Position numbers and translations under genes: made by a program. DNA of 64,000 bases from Trematomus loennbergii (lineage: Eukaryota; Chordata; Actinopteri; Perciformes; Nototheniidae). Positions 40,141 to 53,444 of the stretch are shown here, in pieces; the stretch's first letter is position 1, and each line of letters starts with the position of its first letter. The notes beneath the pieces are model-generated. The model saw only the letters and a list, made by a program, of their open reading frames with translations. It had not been told where the DNA came from and made no database searches. Where the stretch lies: NCBI GenBank assembly GCA_012861695.1, contig JAAOOA010001146.1:1-64000 (forward strand), in the 5' to 3' direction.

Positions 40141-41048
40141 AGGCCTGTACTACGAAGCCGGATTTTTGCTTAGCCGGCTGACTTCAGGGAAAACTCGGGC
40201 TTTCCGGTCCTACGACGCTGGTTCTCTTTTTAGCGGGCTAAATCTCCATGGTAACTTATGCTGAGCGGCTAACCTCCCCGGGAGGAGGTTAGGTTGCAGG
40301 CTAAGAGATTAACTCCGTGAAAGCACCGCCTGCTGACCAATCAGAGCTCCGTGTGTGCGGAGTTTAAAGCGATCAAGTCATATTATTGATAGAGGAAATA
40401 CTGAAAAACTGCTGTTGCAGGAAAGACGGTCGGCAAAAATCAACTGACTGTGTGAACGTGAAAATTAATAGAATATCCCCTCCCATCTTCAGAGCAATCT
40501 GACTATTATAACATTAGCGTTAAGAAAGCTTACTTAAATATCTGCCACAACATAAGTAACCGGATCAGAGTAACATTAGGCCTATTTGAAACAATAGTAG
40601 GGGCTTTTACCAGCTCGCCAACTTACAGGCATCATAGCAGTATGAATAGCCTTAAAAACCCAACCCACTCTGCGGTAACGAGAGTCATGTATCTGAACCA
40701 AATGCCCTAAGTGAAGCCGTTAGTCTCATCTGACTGACCCAAGGGTTGGTGTTATGGCGCGTTTCCACTACAGCCCGCAGCCCGGTTTAAGAGGGCTGTG
40801 ACGTCAGCGGCCCGTTTGTGGTTGCGTTTCCACTTGGCCTAGTACCGGCCGGCTGGTCCTAATTCACAGTTTTTCTGGCCTCATAAAATCGTGGGGCCAG
40901 GGACAACCGGGCTGAGTTTGTGACGTCAACGCTCTCGGCTGCTGATTGGTCGGAGAGAATCGTCACAAATCGCGCGAGATAATCCCTAGCGTCGCATATA
41001 TATATAGCGATGCTTGCAGCATTTTTACAAACAGCATTTTTGTCAACA

Positions 41049-42437
41049 ATGGCAAAGAAAAGCACACCATGGTCGGTCGAGGAAGTCACGACGTTCCTCC
41101 ATTACATTTCGGATGAAAAGATCCAGCGGGAGCTCGACGGGATGACTAGAAATATTAAAGTGTTTCAGGAGGTCTCTACACTAATGGCCACAAGCGGTTA
41201 CTCCAGGACTGTCGTGCAGTGTAGGGAAAAACTGAAAAAGCTTAAGGGTGAATATCGCTTGGTGAAGGACAACAACAACACCAGTGGGGCCGGTAGGAAA
41301 AACTGGAAGTGGTTCGACCTCATGAACAGCATTTACGGCCATAGACCGGCTAGCGTTGGGAGGGAGGGAGGCCTGGACTCAGCAACTGCGTTACTGGAGT
41401 CTATGAATGGTAAGTTTTTGCTAACGCTCTGTTATTTTCTTGGAACCTTTGTGTCCCTATCTGTTCTAAAGCTCACTTCTAACAAATAAGTCTATTTTAT
41501 CCTTACATTTATGTTCGACAACCCATGCTTTTATGTAGCCCCGAAGGCTAGCTAGCTAGCTAAGGCAGATAGCATTAGCTAGAGCTAGTGTTTGCTAACA
41601 CCACATGTGCCATTGTTTACGTTCAGTTTGTCTTTTCTATAGTTGTTGTTGCTATTTATAGTATTGTGCTGCAGTAGTTTTGTGGAATTAACAAGTCATG
41701 TTTCTGTTCTAGATGATTACGTTTTGAATAACGAGGATGAACCAACACCGTCCGGTTCATCAATATCTACAGCACAAACTCCAGCTCGAGCACAGACACC
41801 AACGCCGAGTGCCAGCTCGACACCGCGTGTGGTTCTAGGTAAGAAATAAGGCTGGAATTGTGACTTTAAAAAAAAAATGTAGACCATCCATCGTCAGTAG
41901 TAAAATAAGCTGTACCACTGTGCGAATGCTCTGTTACAAGTAAAGTAACTAGCTAGTATGCAGCTAGTATATAGGGCCAGAACTTTCTTTAATTCATCCT
42001 TACTGTTCTGTTTATACATTTTATTCTTATATCCTTGTGTTACCTGTGTTTTTTCATTGTTATTGCTAATTATTTATATTATTATCTTGTCACCCAGGCA
42101 AGAGGAGACGAGGAGGAGAGGAACTGGCCCTGCTGGAACTGCAACTGGCCCAGCAGAAGGAACACCAGGAGCAGAACCTGGCCCAGCAGAAGGAACACCA
42201 GAGAAGAGCCTTGCCCAGCAGGAGAAGATCCATGCCGAGCTGAGGGAAGACCGGGCCCTGCAGGCTCAGTACATGAACCAGACCATGGTGGAGGCGAGGG
42301 AGGCGAGGGTGTTGGAAGCCACCATGAGAAGGGACGAGATGGCTCACGCAGAGAGCTTAAATGCATCCTTCATGCGCACTATTTGCCAGATGCTAGTGGG
42401 AACGGGCAGCCAACGTGCCCCGTCTCCTCCGCCTCTG
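41049..42437 (+). CDS. Harbinger Myb/SANT-like DNA-binding protein (three exons, one frameshift)
   Basis: Exons are 41,049-41,409, 41,713-41,838 and 42,098-42,437, with GT/AG junctions and consistent phase 1. Exon 1 encodes a trihelix/SANT-like domain with three spaced Trp positions (TPWSVEEVTTFL, later GRKNWKWFDLMNSI) and CREKLKKLKGEYRLVKD. Exon 2 is a Ser/Thr/Pro linker. Exon 3 is a Gln/Glu-rich coiled coil with EHQEQNLAQQ-type repeats. In this superfamily the protein binds the transposon ends and helps carry the transposase into the nucleus. A one-base loss near 42,200-42,203 shifts exon 3, so the C-terminal half is read only after correction. An in-frame ATG at 41,010 is an alternative start. 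AATAAA at about 42,556 may serve polyadenylation. Confidence 0.85.
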
Positions 42438-43235
42438 TGAACTCTTGCTGTACTTTGTTGTATATTTTTTTATCTGTAATACAATATTTTTTTTTTTTTG
42501 TATATTATAATGCCATGCCTTTTTTATGCTGCTGCAAGAAAACACTTTGTGTTCAATAAAGTACTTCTTTGACTTATCTTATTGCTTGTTGATAAATAAT
42601 TGCACCCAACAGCGATCACACAGAAAGATGGCATCATCTAGGCGTCCCTCTTCAGTCAGAAATATCATAAACCCCATCATCGCCCACAAAGCACTGCACA
42701 GTGAAACCTTTATCATCTGTTGCAATTAAAGCAAATAAGAGAATAAATAAAACATTTTAAGTCTTTAGCAGGACAACTCTGCATACTGTTTGAAATTGAG
42801 TTTGCTCGCTTGAGGTATAAAACATAACATTACATATTTTGTAATTGTATTAAGAATACATGATTAATACATGTAGTAAAAATTACTCAATTGTAATACC
42901 CTCGTTGTGCTCAAACACATTGCTTATATATTTAAAAGAGAAGAGACCAAAAATAAACTATAACTACACTGTAGCTATGTTCGTATGACAAAATACAAAA
43001 CCTTGAAGCTGAATATAGTTCTGCTGTGTTTTACACTGTTGTATTTATGTTTATAGTTTGCTTTGATATTTGCTTAGATTATTATTTTTATGGGGCAGTA
43101 AATACTGGTGCTTGAAATTCAAATATTTACTAAATAGTCAATTCTGATAACATTTCTTGGGTTTAAATAATTAGACAAACACATGTATGTGAAACATTCT
43201 TTTTTTATTTATGTTGAATACCATACAATGACTAT
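42438..43235. other. Intergenic region between convergent Harbinger genes
   Basis: AT-rich and non-coding. It contains a candidate AATAAA for each gene (about 42,556 on plus; TTTATT at about 43,204 for minus). Confidence 0.6.
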
Positions 43236-44663
43236 TTAGGGGTTCAGGTAGCGCATCAGACCCTCTCGTATGTCCCTGCCCTCCTCCTCTGCACCTTGTG
43301 CCACTGCCACCCCTGGCTCTGCTGCTGCTGGTGCATCCCACCCATCATCATAGGCCTCTCCATGACTCTCGCAGAGGTTATGCAGAGCACAGCATGTCAG
43401 CACCATTGATTTAACAAGTTTTACATCACAGTCATTTCTTTTCATGAGGCAACGCCACCTTCCCTTCAGTCTACCAAAAGCGTTTTCAACCACTACCCGT
43501 ACTCTGCAAATCTTCTTGTTGTATGTGACATGTTCTTCTGTTAGCCGTCCAGTGTCAGCGAAGGGTTTTATGAGCCAGTTCTGCAAGGGATAGGCATTGT
43601 CTCCCAGGATGTAGTAGCCAGCATTCACCCCACCAATGTTCCTGGTGCAAGCTGGAAAGTAGTTGCCACGACTGGCCAACTCCCACAATGTGGACAGTCT
43701 CAAAACCCGAGCGTCATGCAAGCTCCCAGGCATTCCTGCAAACACATTCCAGAAATGTCCCTTACCATCAACAACTCCTTGAAGGATGATGGAGTGCCAG
43801 CCTTTGCGGTTGAAATAGTCACAGTGGTATTCCTGTGGTGCCAAGATGGGTATGTGTGACCCATCAATAGCACCTACACACTGAGGGAGCCCCCACCTCT
43901 GCTCAGTGTAGGCAGCCATTTCTGCAAATTTCTCCCGGTCTGGTGAACGAATTAGTTCCGGTACTAACAAAGTCTCTGCAGCAGCACAGAAGTCTTGCAC
44001 ACACCGGCACACAGTTGTCTTGCTCACTCCAAAAAGATGTCCTATGCTTCTGTACTCACAGCCGGTAGCAAGCTTCCACAGTGCGATGGCCACTCTCTTC
44101 TTAAAAGGTATACACACGCGGAATGGTGTGTCCTGTTTCTCCATCGCTGGCCGCAGTTTGTTGCACAGGTAGACGTAGGTTTCTTCAGACATCCTGAAGT
44201 TCTCCACCCACTGAGTGTGTGTGAAAGATGGAACAATCACATTCCACCACTCGGTAGCTCGGTCGAGCATCCAAACGCATGGTCTAGGGCGGCGAAGTAA
44301 CTTCTGAAATACACAAACAAAAGCATACATATTTTAATACGTAAAAGTGGTAGCTACAATTAATTAAATACTTGAAATACTTTGGTCGTATGGGGAGCGT
44401 GAGCCTAAACACATTGCTAGTTAGCGAACGTTAGCTTACCAAGTAGCATTGTAGTCTCGACGAAGTAAAAGTAGCAGTAGGAGTAGGAGTAGTAGTAGTT
44501 AGAGTCCTCCAGTAGTCTCTGCGGGCTGCCAGAACTCTCGCGTCAGCTGCCTCTATCCCTCGTCTTGCTACAAGTCGCCTCTTTCGAATCCTCTCTTGCA
44601 TATTTCTTGCATACTGAACCACACAGCAAGCAACAAGCAAACGATCTTCTCAACATCCTCCAT
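43236..44663 (-). CDS. Harbinger DDE transposase (HARBI1-like)
   Basis: Exon 2 (44,303-43,236) is open for 355 codons. It has a helix-turn-helix at YRSIGHLFGVSKTTVCRCVQ, and a catalytic triad visible as CVGAIDGSH (Asp), YILGDNAYPLQNW (Asp) and VVVENAFGRLKGRW (Glu), as in PIF/Harbinger nucleases that cut at TWA sites. Exon 1 ends at 44,440 with a GT donor; the 136-bp intron is in phase 0. The exon 1 start is uncertain: ATG at 44,663 begins MEDVEKI but is out of frame with the basic QERIRKRRLVARRGIEAADA segment that joins exon 2, and the first in-frame ATG is near 44,600. A small N-terminal frameshift is therefore possible. The catalytic region has no visible defect. Confidence 0.88.
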
Positions 44664-47600
44664 TGTTGTGTGTTGTGTCGCTTTGTCGCATTGAAGATGA
44701 CGTCACGGCAGTTTTAAGCAGCGTCGCTCCGCCTACTACCGTTACTATAGATACTGACCCGGTTCCTAAACTGTAATGGAAACGCGCCACAAAGTGAGCT
44801 GGTCCTAACGAGGCCGGGCGCGGCCAAAGGAGGCCGAGCGGGGCCGAGCGAGGCCGTATAGTGGAAACGCGGCATTAGTGTGGACAGGGAGGCTTCCAAG
44901 TGTTCATAGCAGATGTCATGCTTTCAGTTCATGGCTCAGTGGGGGGGAGCAGACCCATGTGAGACAGTATCAACGGCTGTAATGTTCAGTTTGAGGAGTG
45001 TCATTCTCTCTGGGAGCAGGAAATGGTGTCCATTCTCGGACCACACCATTAATGTCATGTAGAGCAGCCATAGCATCTCTGTGACTGCACTCAGCCGGAC
45101 TGCAGCAGGGCAGAACTGGGTGACTTTTAGTGAAGCCGTCCATGGCCATAGACAAAATGGAACCACGTACTAACAAAAGGGACACAAGGTCATCAATGTC
45201 TCTCTTTACCTTTAGCCTAATTGTAAAACAAATTAGTGGAAGAAATGTGGAACCCTAATCCATCATCATGTGAATTTAGAGTTAATTTAAATAATTACTT
45301 ATGGGTTGAAGTCAAATTAACATTAGAACTAAAGTCAGTCAAAATTGGACGTGCACGGATCAGAATCTAATCAATACACCATTTTCCCAGCTCTGTAATG
45401 AAAAGGATATCAAGATTAGGTACATCACAGGAGTGATAAAACATCCAAACATGCACACTTATCTTATTCTAGTAGAGATTAGAGGACAGGTCTAATGTTT
45501 GTGAACAAAATGATCAAGTCAAAGTTATTTTATTTATTTTATCTTATGTACCACATTTAATTTAATAATTAATCTTAAATACTAATAACTTTAAAGAAGG
45601 CAACAATTTACAATGTGGATAAGGTGACTACTTATCCAAAGTGTGTGTGTGTGTGAACAGCTTGTCTGCCCAAGGTTAAAACATTTGGGACAGCAGTGAG
45701 AATGTTATGAGAAACAATTTGTTGCTTAGACTGAACTCGAAAGAAGCTGAGATTAGAACATTTTAAATAAATCAAAACACTTGCACCTTAATTAAATACA
45801 TTTGACATTTAGCTTGAGCTGGGTTCAATACTTTCTTTATGGTATTTAAATTGGGCTCAAGTAGAACCTTTACATGGATTTGGCTTGCAACACAAAGTGA
45901 TACCGATCTCTGTCTGTTATGATTTGAAAGTCTCATGATTTAAAGTGTAGGCTGTGAAGGAGAGGCCCTTGGAAAACATCTACTTTTTTTAACTGTAATT
46001 ACTTATTGTAAAGAGATTGCAACATTATACTTTTTAAAGAATTGCTCAATTCATTTAACACATTTATTATGCACACTGTAATGAAAACGTCAACAAATAT
46101 ATTGATCCTGGCTTAACCAGCGACCTTTACTCTTTTGTTCATAAGCTCGGTTTCAGAAAACTTGTCAGTAGTTTAACAACTATTATAATTGTAGTAATGT
46201 CTATGGAGACCAATTGGTTGATACGAGAAATCATTTGAAGCAGTTTAATAAAGAATGTTAAACTATATTTAAAACTGTAATTAAAACTTCAACTTATATT
46301 AATTATCTGAATCCAGTGGCCAGTTGGAACAGATAATCAACAAAGTTTCCATTTTGCAGCAACAGCGCAAAAGTTTCAACAATAATTTGTATTATGTCTG
46401 AGTCTAGTTCTGTCTTATCAGCTTTGTTTCGGAATGTGTTCAATACATTACGTTTTTTTTCATTATTACCATACAATACATAGATTTAAGAATAAATGAA
46501 ACAAATAATACAACATTGACCTAAAACAGCAGACAGATTTGCCACCCTGACCTCCTCAGGCAGGTCGTTTACGACCAGCAGTGATGCCTCTGAGGGTCTC
46601 AGGGTGCAGGACGGGGCATAGGGTTTATAAAAGGTCACAAACATATCTTAACATACAGCAATACAATTTAAGAATGTATTCTTAAAGTAATATAATCTTC
46701 TCTTCTTCTTACACCTACAGCGCACACCCTGAACAGTGTGCTCCTTGTTTACATGTTCCTCTGCACACTCAGATGCAGGACATACAAACACTCTTTTGCT
46801 ATTTATTTTCATTTGCAGCACATTTATACTACCAGAATTTTGCAAAACACTATATATTATTTATTTTTCTCAAGTCATTTACTTTTGGTGAGTTAACTAA
46901 AGCTTAGTTTATTTTACCCTGGCTATGGACTGATTCATTATTAGTTGTTACAAAACATGCACAAGACGGCGGTTAGTACAAGAAAAACCACACTGCAATT
47001 AGACGAACAAACATGAACTCATAATAAACACCAGCGCGACAGCAAAGTTCATCCAGCTCAATTTAGTCCGGATTAAAGAGGTTTCAGAGGGTGTATACAA
47101 GTCCTAGATCGGTGCCTGAAGACCGTCCAAGAGCAATAACTAGCTTATCCTCTTGCGACCCCACTATCCCTGTTCTAGTGGTGCTATGCCCCCCGATCAG
47201 GAGCACATAGACTTTTTTCTCCTCTACCCTTTCTATCCGAAACTACACAGTTAACTGTAGTCCTACTCGACCAGCCTATACACACGCCATCATGTTCATC
47301 ACAACGATGAAACACAGTTTTGTTCTACACTTGCATGCCACTGCCCACCCGTGATCAATTAGCCTATAATTTTATGTATGCACCCCGGACCGGCACCAGC
47401 TCCTCCAGCAATGTAGGGAGCTGTGGCGCATCAGGTAATGCACGCACCTCGCACTTGCAGCACGTCGTAAACGGCCACAAGCCACGAGAGTGCTTTTAAA
47501 CCGTCTCGTTTTTACTAGAGACGGCGGTGGTGTGAGTTAAAGCTATAGACAAAAGCTGTGATTTTCTCCCTCTGAGTTCACTTCACCAGCTCATGCAGAT

Positions 47601-48077
47601 ACAGGGGGTATTTTACACACATCCCCCGGAGCCGCAGCTGGAGCCGTGTTTTTTTTAGAGGCGCTGGGGGTAATATCTCTGGCTGCTTGTGTTAACTGCT
47701 AGTGTTGGCCGCTGAAACCCCCGGAATCTCGGCGATTTGTTCACTACAAATCTCTATTTTGATTTCACACAGAAGTTCCACTTTACTGCTGCCCTCATTA
47801 AGGTCTTTTTAAACATCTCCGTGTATGCCTGCACGGCACATACGTCCCGAGCAGCACACACAGAGGGAACCAGCCAAGACAGAGTCCCTGGATGATCCCC
47901 TGGGGTTACTAGCCCCAAATGTTCATTAACCAAAACGAAACGCAGCCGCTTAGCTTCACAGATAATTTTAGGATACCGTCAATCACAGATTCTGGTAAGG
48001 CAATGTCCAAATGTAGATTTGAAATCACACTTACCAGTTTCTGAAGATCTGTTGGTATCCTGCCGACAACGCCAATT

Positions 48078-48598
48078 TGTGGAGGAAACTTCTGTGTAGC
48101 AATGCATGGAGTCACCGACTCAGGAAGGAGACACGGTGAGAGTTGGAGCTTTGATGTCAAACACTGATGGGTTTATTCAGAGTATTCGGCCGGAGGATTC
48201 ACATCACAAATCAAAGAGTCAGAGGTTCTGACTACACGGTAGAGTTGCCACGTCAATTCTGAAGAGCCTCTCTCTATGTTAGACCTTTTAACTGGTTCAC
48301 AGAGAATCAACATCTCTGAAGGAGTAGACTAAACAGCTGGGAACACTGAGCCACCTGCGTCCGACACTCATGGCCTCAAAGATTTCACATCTTAGAGTCC
48401 ACAAACACCGATAAGGAAGTGCCTCAGCGTTCTCACAACAATTACCATTCGTGCCAGACAAGTTGACCGGTCACAAACTGGTGACAACAACACATATGGC
48501 ACCAATGCCTTTCCTTAAAGGAGATAACAGACGTCAGAGTAGATCATAAAACGTCACAGAGCAAAAGGTTAGATATCTAGAAGAATTATTCCTTAACA
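48078..48598 (-). repeat. 5' LTR of LTR family 2, unit 3
   Basis: 521 bp with TG..CA ends. It is followed on the minus strand by the tRNA-Ser-type primer site. Confidence 0.88.
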
Positions 48599-49258
48599 TT
48601 AAGTACAGTCCGCGGCACTGTGAGTGCAGATGTCGATGTGTCCCATTATCATTCATATCATATCACATCATAATGTATCATATATTTCCTTATCTGAGTC
48701 AGCTTCTTGAGCCGTATCTGGCCGTGCAACACACAGTGTCACATACTGTATGCAGAAGTATTATTTTAAGCAACACATTAAGTTGACAAAACACTCGAGT
48801 CAAATGTAATTAAAGTCAGATCCACTCGTGTCTTATACGGGGCAGTGATATTATAAACCTGTTAATGTACGCATTCCAACGCTTTTTCTGTTACCAGCTG
48901 TATTCACCTTGCAGGTGCAGCTATGTGGCTTTTATCCTGGATAAAGTGTTTAAGTCATGGATGTTTAAAGTTTAACTTCTTCATATTTGACTAATATTAA
49001 AGTTCACTTTTCATTCAGGAAGTATGACGCTGCGCTGTCAGTACGCTTGTCCATGTTTGAGATTGGTCGAATGCTCCAAATACCACCCCTTTCATGTGAA
49101 CGCGCACCTAACTAGATAGGACACGGCTGGCTTGAGCGATCCACTTGATAACCAGCGTCGTAGTACAGTTTAGCGAGAGCGCGTATGTTTTGGATTGGGC
49201 CAACCGGCTAACTCAAACATATCCAGGTTAGGAAAATCCGGCTTCGTAGTACAGGCCT

Positions 49259-51700
49259 CAGGTCTAATGCAGATCTGAGTCTCCTTGACATCATCAACTC
49301 TGCAGGCGACACGCCTGTGGTCGCGTGAGGTGTGATGCGGTAACTGAACAGAAACCTTGACAGTCTAGTTTGCAATGTTTCACCTTTCATCTTTTTCATC
49401 CCCCCTTTGAAGGTTTGGACCGCCCTCTCTGCCAGCCCATTAGAAGACGGGTGAAATGGTGCTGACCTCACATGGCGGATGCCATTTTGTTTCATGAAAG
49501 TCTCAAATTCAGCACTTGTAAAACAGGTTCCGTTGTCTGACACCAACATTTTTGGCAGTCCAAAAACACTGAAACTCTGACGCAGCTTTTCAATGGTCAC
49601 CTGTGATGTAGCTGACTTCACTGGATAAATATCCATCCATTTTGAGTGAGCATCCACTATCAGTAGAAACATCTCTCCCAGGAAAGGGCCTGCATAGTCC
49701 ACATGAATTCTCGTCCAGGGAGACTCCGGCCACTCCCAGGGATGTAATGGTGCTGATGGTGGTGACTTGTGGTGCTTTTGGCACTCCTCACAAGACTGCA
49801 CTTCCTTTTCTACATCCTGGTCCATCCCCGGCCACCATACATAAGATCTAGCCAGACCTTTCATCTTTGACATGCCGGAATGTGTTTGGTGCAGTACTTT
49901 CAATATCTTTTCCCTGCCTTTGTTTGGTACGATGACTCTGGCTCCCCAGAGCACGCAGCCATCCCTCACACTCAGTTCTTCTCTCCTCTGATGATACGGC
50001 TTGAGAGGAGCCTCAGTCACTGAAGGCCATCCGACAGGACATAACCATGAACTTGAGACAATATTACATCCTTATCTGTCCAGTGTTTTATTTTGGCTGT
50101 GTCCACGAGTGTGTCATCCAGAAGATCAATCATGAGCACTTGTTCTGCGGTCTCACTCTCTCGCACATCTTCCGACAGCGGCAGTCTGCTTAATGCGTCC
50201 GCATTAGCGTTGTTCTTTCCTGGTTTGTACACAATGTGATACTCATAGGCACTCAGGTGCACTGCCCATCTCTGAACTCTAGGGGAACCCATCTGTGGAA
50301 TGGGTTTCTTTTCGTTGAAGAGAGAGATCAGTGGCTTGTGATCTGTATAGATGGTGAAAGTTCGACCATACAAGTACTTGTGGAATTTCTTGATTCCAAA
50401 TATAACTGCTAAGCCTTCTTTGTCTAGCTGTGAGTAATTCTTTTCAGCAGGCGCTAGGGTACGCGACATGAACCCCAAAGGACGTTCAGTTCCATCGTCC
50501 ATTACGTGTGATAAAACAGCGCCCACCCCGTAAGGTGACGCATCACATGACATAATTAACTCTCGGTCAGCAGAGTAATGCACCAACACTTCTGCTGAGT
50601 TTAACAGGGCCTTTGATTTTTTAAAAGCCTCTTCCTGTTTCTTTTGCCATGTCCATCGCACATCTTGTCGCAGGAGCTCATGCAGTGGTGCCAATAGTGT
50701 AGCTAAGTTTGGCAGAAATGTGTTATAGTAATTTAGCAAACCTAAGTACGACTTGAGTTCAGTAACATTTGTGGGGTTGGGAGCCTCCATGATGGCTTTG
50801 ACTTTCTTTTCCACAGGGTGAAGTCCCTGTGCGTCCACTCGATGTCCCAGATATTCCACTTCCTCTTCCAGGAAAGTGCACTTGCTCCTTCTCAGACGCA
50901 ATCCTGCCTCCTCCAGCTTTGCCAACACTGTCTCGAGGTTCTGCAGATGGTCTTCCTCATCCACACCGCTCACCAGGATGTCATCTAAATACACTGCCAC
51001 AAAAGGAATGCCTCGCAGGAGACCTTCCATTGTCCTCTGAAATATAGCTGGGGCTGATGCTACTCCAAAAGGCAGTCTGTTGTATGTGAATAAGCCTCTG
51101 TGCGTATTCACTGTTAAGTATTTCTTTGATTCATCATCCATGAGTATTTGCTGGTATGCATGACTCATGTCCAACTTTGTGAACTGTTTTCCTCCTGTCA
51201 GTGCTGCAAACAGGTCTTCCATTCGGGGTATGGGGTATTGTTCAAGTGAGGAAACTGTATTTACAGTGAGCTTGTAGTCTCCACATAGCCTTACTGTCCC
51301 AACAGGCTTCAGTATTGGAACCACTGGTGCTGCCCATTCTGCATGTTTAACAGGTGAGATTACTCCTTCTTTCAACAATCTGTCTATTTCTTCATCTACT
51401 TTGGTGCGCATGGCGTACGGGACAGACCTCGGACGGAAGAAACGAGGGACTGCATCAGCCTTTACATGGATGGTAGCTTTCATACCTTTCAGTGTGCCAA
51501 GCTCCTCTTTGAAGACATTTTCATGTTTGCTCAGTACTTGCTGCAGCGATTTGTCCTCTGTCTTCAGGTGTTTCAGGACTCGGGATTTGTGTCTGAGCTT
51601 GATTTCTTTCCAACTCAGATGTATTTCCTCCAGCCAGCCTCTTCCCAGCAGGCTGGGGCCGTCCCCTTTAACCACAATGAGGGGCAGTACCGCCTTTGAT
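49259..51700 (-). pseudogene. pol: Gypsy pol: RT, RNase H and integrase core
   Basis: A 552-codon frame (51,675-50,017) and an overlapping 270-codon frame (50,020-49,208, running into the TIR element) encode RT (YLDD in VAVYLDDILVSG), RNase H and integrase. The integrase shows HQTHSG and CEEC plus the core HVDYAGPF, LVSDNGTCF and SNGLAERAV, giving Asp, Asp and Glu. The two frames are separated by loss of one C near 50,027 that unit 2 retains. A second one-base loss near 51,686 separates protease from RT. The last 10-20 residues of the second frame come from the transposon, not gypsy. No chromodomain is seen. Apart from the indels the enzyme core is well kept. Confidence 0.9.
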
Positions 51701-52816
51701 GTTTGTATTTCACTTTAACAAGGGCAGCTCCGACCACATTAACAGGGTCACCTGTATAAGACTCGATGTGGATTTTGGTTGGTCTCAAACATGGACTTTT
51801 TGTGTCTTTCCATAGTCTTTGAAATGTCTGTTCATTCATTATTGTGAGACTACAGCCAGTGTCTATCTCAAAGTTAACAAACTTACTATCCAGCTTCACT
51901 TCAACCATGTATGGGTCTACTCGTCTCAGGTGCACTTCACTCATGCGTCCCAATCTGAACCTCATCTTATTCAGTAAGAATGTATCTTCTTCTGAGCTAT
52001 CACTTTGGCTCCGTTGCTCTTGTACTTTATGAGAACGGTGATATGTGGTTTGCCTCCTTTCTCTCTTTGGGTCTGCATTTTTGTTGCTGTTTCCATTCTG
52101 TGTAGATCTACTACGACAAGCTCTGGCAATGTGTCCTATTTTACCACATGCATGACATTCTCTTGTTTAAACTTACAGTCTGCTGCTTCATGCTGGTTCC
52201 CTTGCATCTGTAACACTCTTTGGTAGGTTCTCTGTGTGCATAAGCCTCCTGTGGCTTTTTATCCATTTTGAAGCATTTAGCTGTGGCCCCTTGGCTTTGT
52301 ATCTCCTGTGCATTTTTATTTGCAGTCTCTGACGCCACAGCAATTGATAATGCTTTTTCAAATGTTAAATCCGCTTCTGATAAGAGTCGTCTCTGAATCC
52401 GATCTTCATTTATTCCACAGACGATCCTGTCTCTCAACCTCTGCTGCAAAGTGTTACCATAGTTGCAATCCTGCGCTAACCGACGCAGCTCAGCCACGTA
52501 TTCCATTACTGACTCATTGGCTCACGGTTGCGGGAGTCAAACTTGTACCTTTGCACAATTTCACTAGGCTTTGGGTCAAAGTGATTTTTTAGCAGCTCCA
52601 CAAGTTGTGTGTAAGTCTTATCCTTGGGCTTATCCGGACTGAGGAGGTTTTTCATAAGGCTGTATGTTGATGATCCCACAACACTTATTAATATGGCTCT
52701 TTGTCTGTCTCCATTTTCAATTTCATTAGCCTCAAAAAACTGTTCCAATACTCACAGTATTCTTCCCACTTCTGATTTTTTGCATCAAAAGGTGCCAGCG
52801 TGCCAATCATTGCCAT
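51615..52816 (-). pseudogene. Gypsy gag and protease
   Basis: Starting near ATG at 52,816 on the minus strand, frames give a capsid-like region (FFEANEIENGDRQRAILIS, LVELLKNHFDPKPSE, EYVAELRRLAQDCNYG), then a nucleocapsid with CCHC knuckles and an aspartic protease motif DTGCS. At least two frameshifts lie near 52,510 and 52,740, and another in the knuckle region near 52,150-52,195. Unlike unit 2 the capsid part is present. Confidence 0.85.
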
Positions 52817-53444
52817 TGTGTGTCAATGAATCCTCTCCTCCACCCGCAGACTTTGCTAATAATTTGAGCTAGCTGCCGCTAACGACCCAAACCTGCATGT
52901 AAGGTGCTAACCAGTCCGTTCGGCAAGTCCTCTTTGATCCCGTATTGTTAGAGCCATTTTCCTTGAGTTATTATTGTCTGATAGTTAGGCTTGATAATAA
53001 TATCAATTAGATTAAACTCACCATCTAAAGGTATTTTGTGAGTCATACTATGGTTTAAAATGTATTAATTTAAGGCTCACTTATTATTTGTTATGTGCGT
53101 CAGTATCACATGCATGGCTATATGCCTATATAGGGTAGGTTGATAGGACACAGCTGATGGTGATGAGACGGGGAAACGGAAAAGTCTTTTGACCGTGTTC
53201 TTTTTGTTCTTTTGGAGACTTTTAACTTTGATTTAGGATGAAGCGAAGAAATGTGTCCTGCTGGTTATATGCCATCTGGACTAACGAATAAAGCTCATCT
53301 GACTCAACCATGTTCTCAGCTCATTTGTTTGGAAACAAAGAGAGGCGGGTCAAAACCCACAACCCGATAGAGGTGGCTATTAAATTGTAGACAAGGATTA
53401 AAACGCCACCACACGTATTGATCCTTGTCTTAATCCTCTTCTTA

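Larger units (their letters stand above)
40755..44874. mobile_element. PIF/Harbinger DNA transposon, two genes, nearly intact (4.1 kb)
   Basis: Ends TGGCGCGTTTCCACTA and TAGTGGAAACGCGGCA are inverted with one mismatch and are flanked by TTA at 40,752-40,754 and 44,875-44,877, the superfamily's usual TWA target. Unit 2 has the empty site at about 14,690-14,702. It holds two convergent genes: a Myb/SANT-like protein on the plus strand and a DDE transposase on the minus strand. Confidence 0.93.
40572..48598 (-). mobile_element. LTR family 2 element, unit 3 copy, 3' end deleted
   Basis: Matches 14,514-18,199 of unit 2, but lacks the 3' LTR and about 2.1 kb of interior. The break at 40,572 joins it to TIR-element DNA. 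It has a full 5' LTR (48,078-48,598), a primer site (48,057-48,074) and a Harbinger insertion at 40,755-44,874. No pol motif was found. Confidence 0.85.
40141..49258. mobile_element. TIR element of unknown superfamily inside gypsy integrase
   Basis: The ends are AGGCCTGTACTACGAAGCCG and its exact reverse complement; a second shared block (CTACGACGCTGGTT) lies about 70 bases further in. A 3-bp repeat CAG flanks it at 40,138-40,140 and 49,259-49,261, and removing element plus one CAG restores the gypsy reading frame. Its own DNA is only 40,141-40,571 and 48,599-49,258, non-coding. Confidence 0.85.

Noticed and set aside
41958..42559. Alternative long frames over exon 3 of the Myb-like gene
   Set aside because: They overlap the intron and the GC-rich exon. 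The splice phase selects one frame, and the apparent alternatives are explained by a one-base loss near 42,200.
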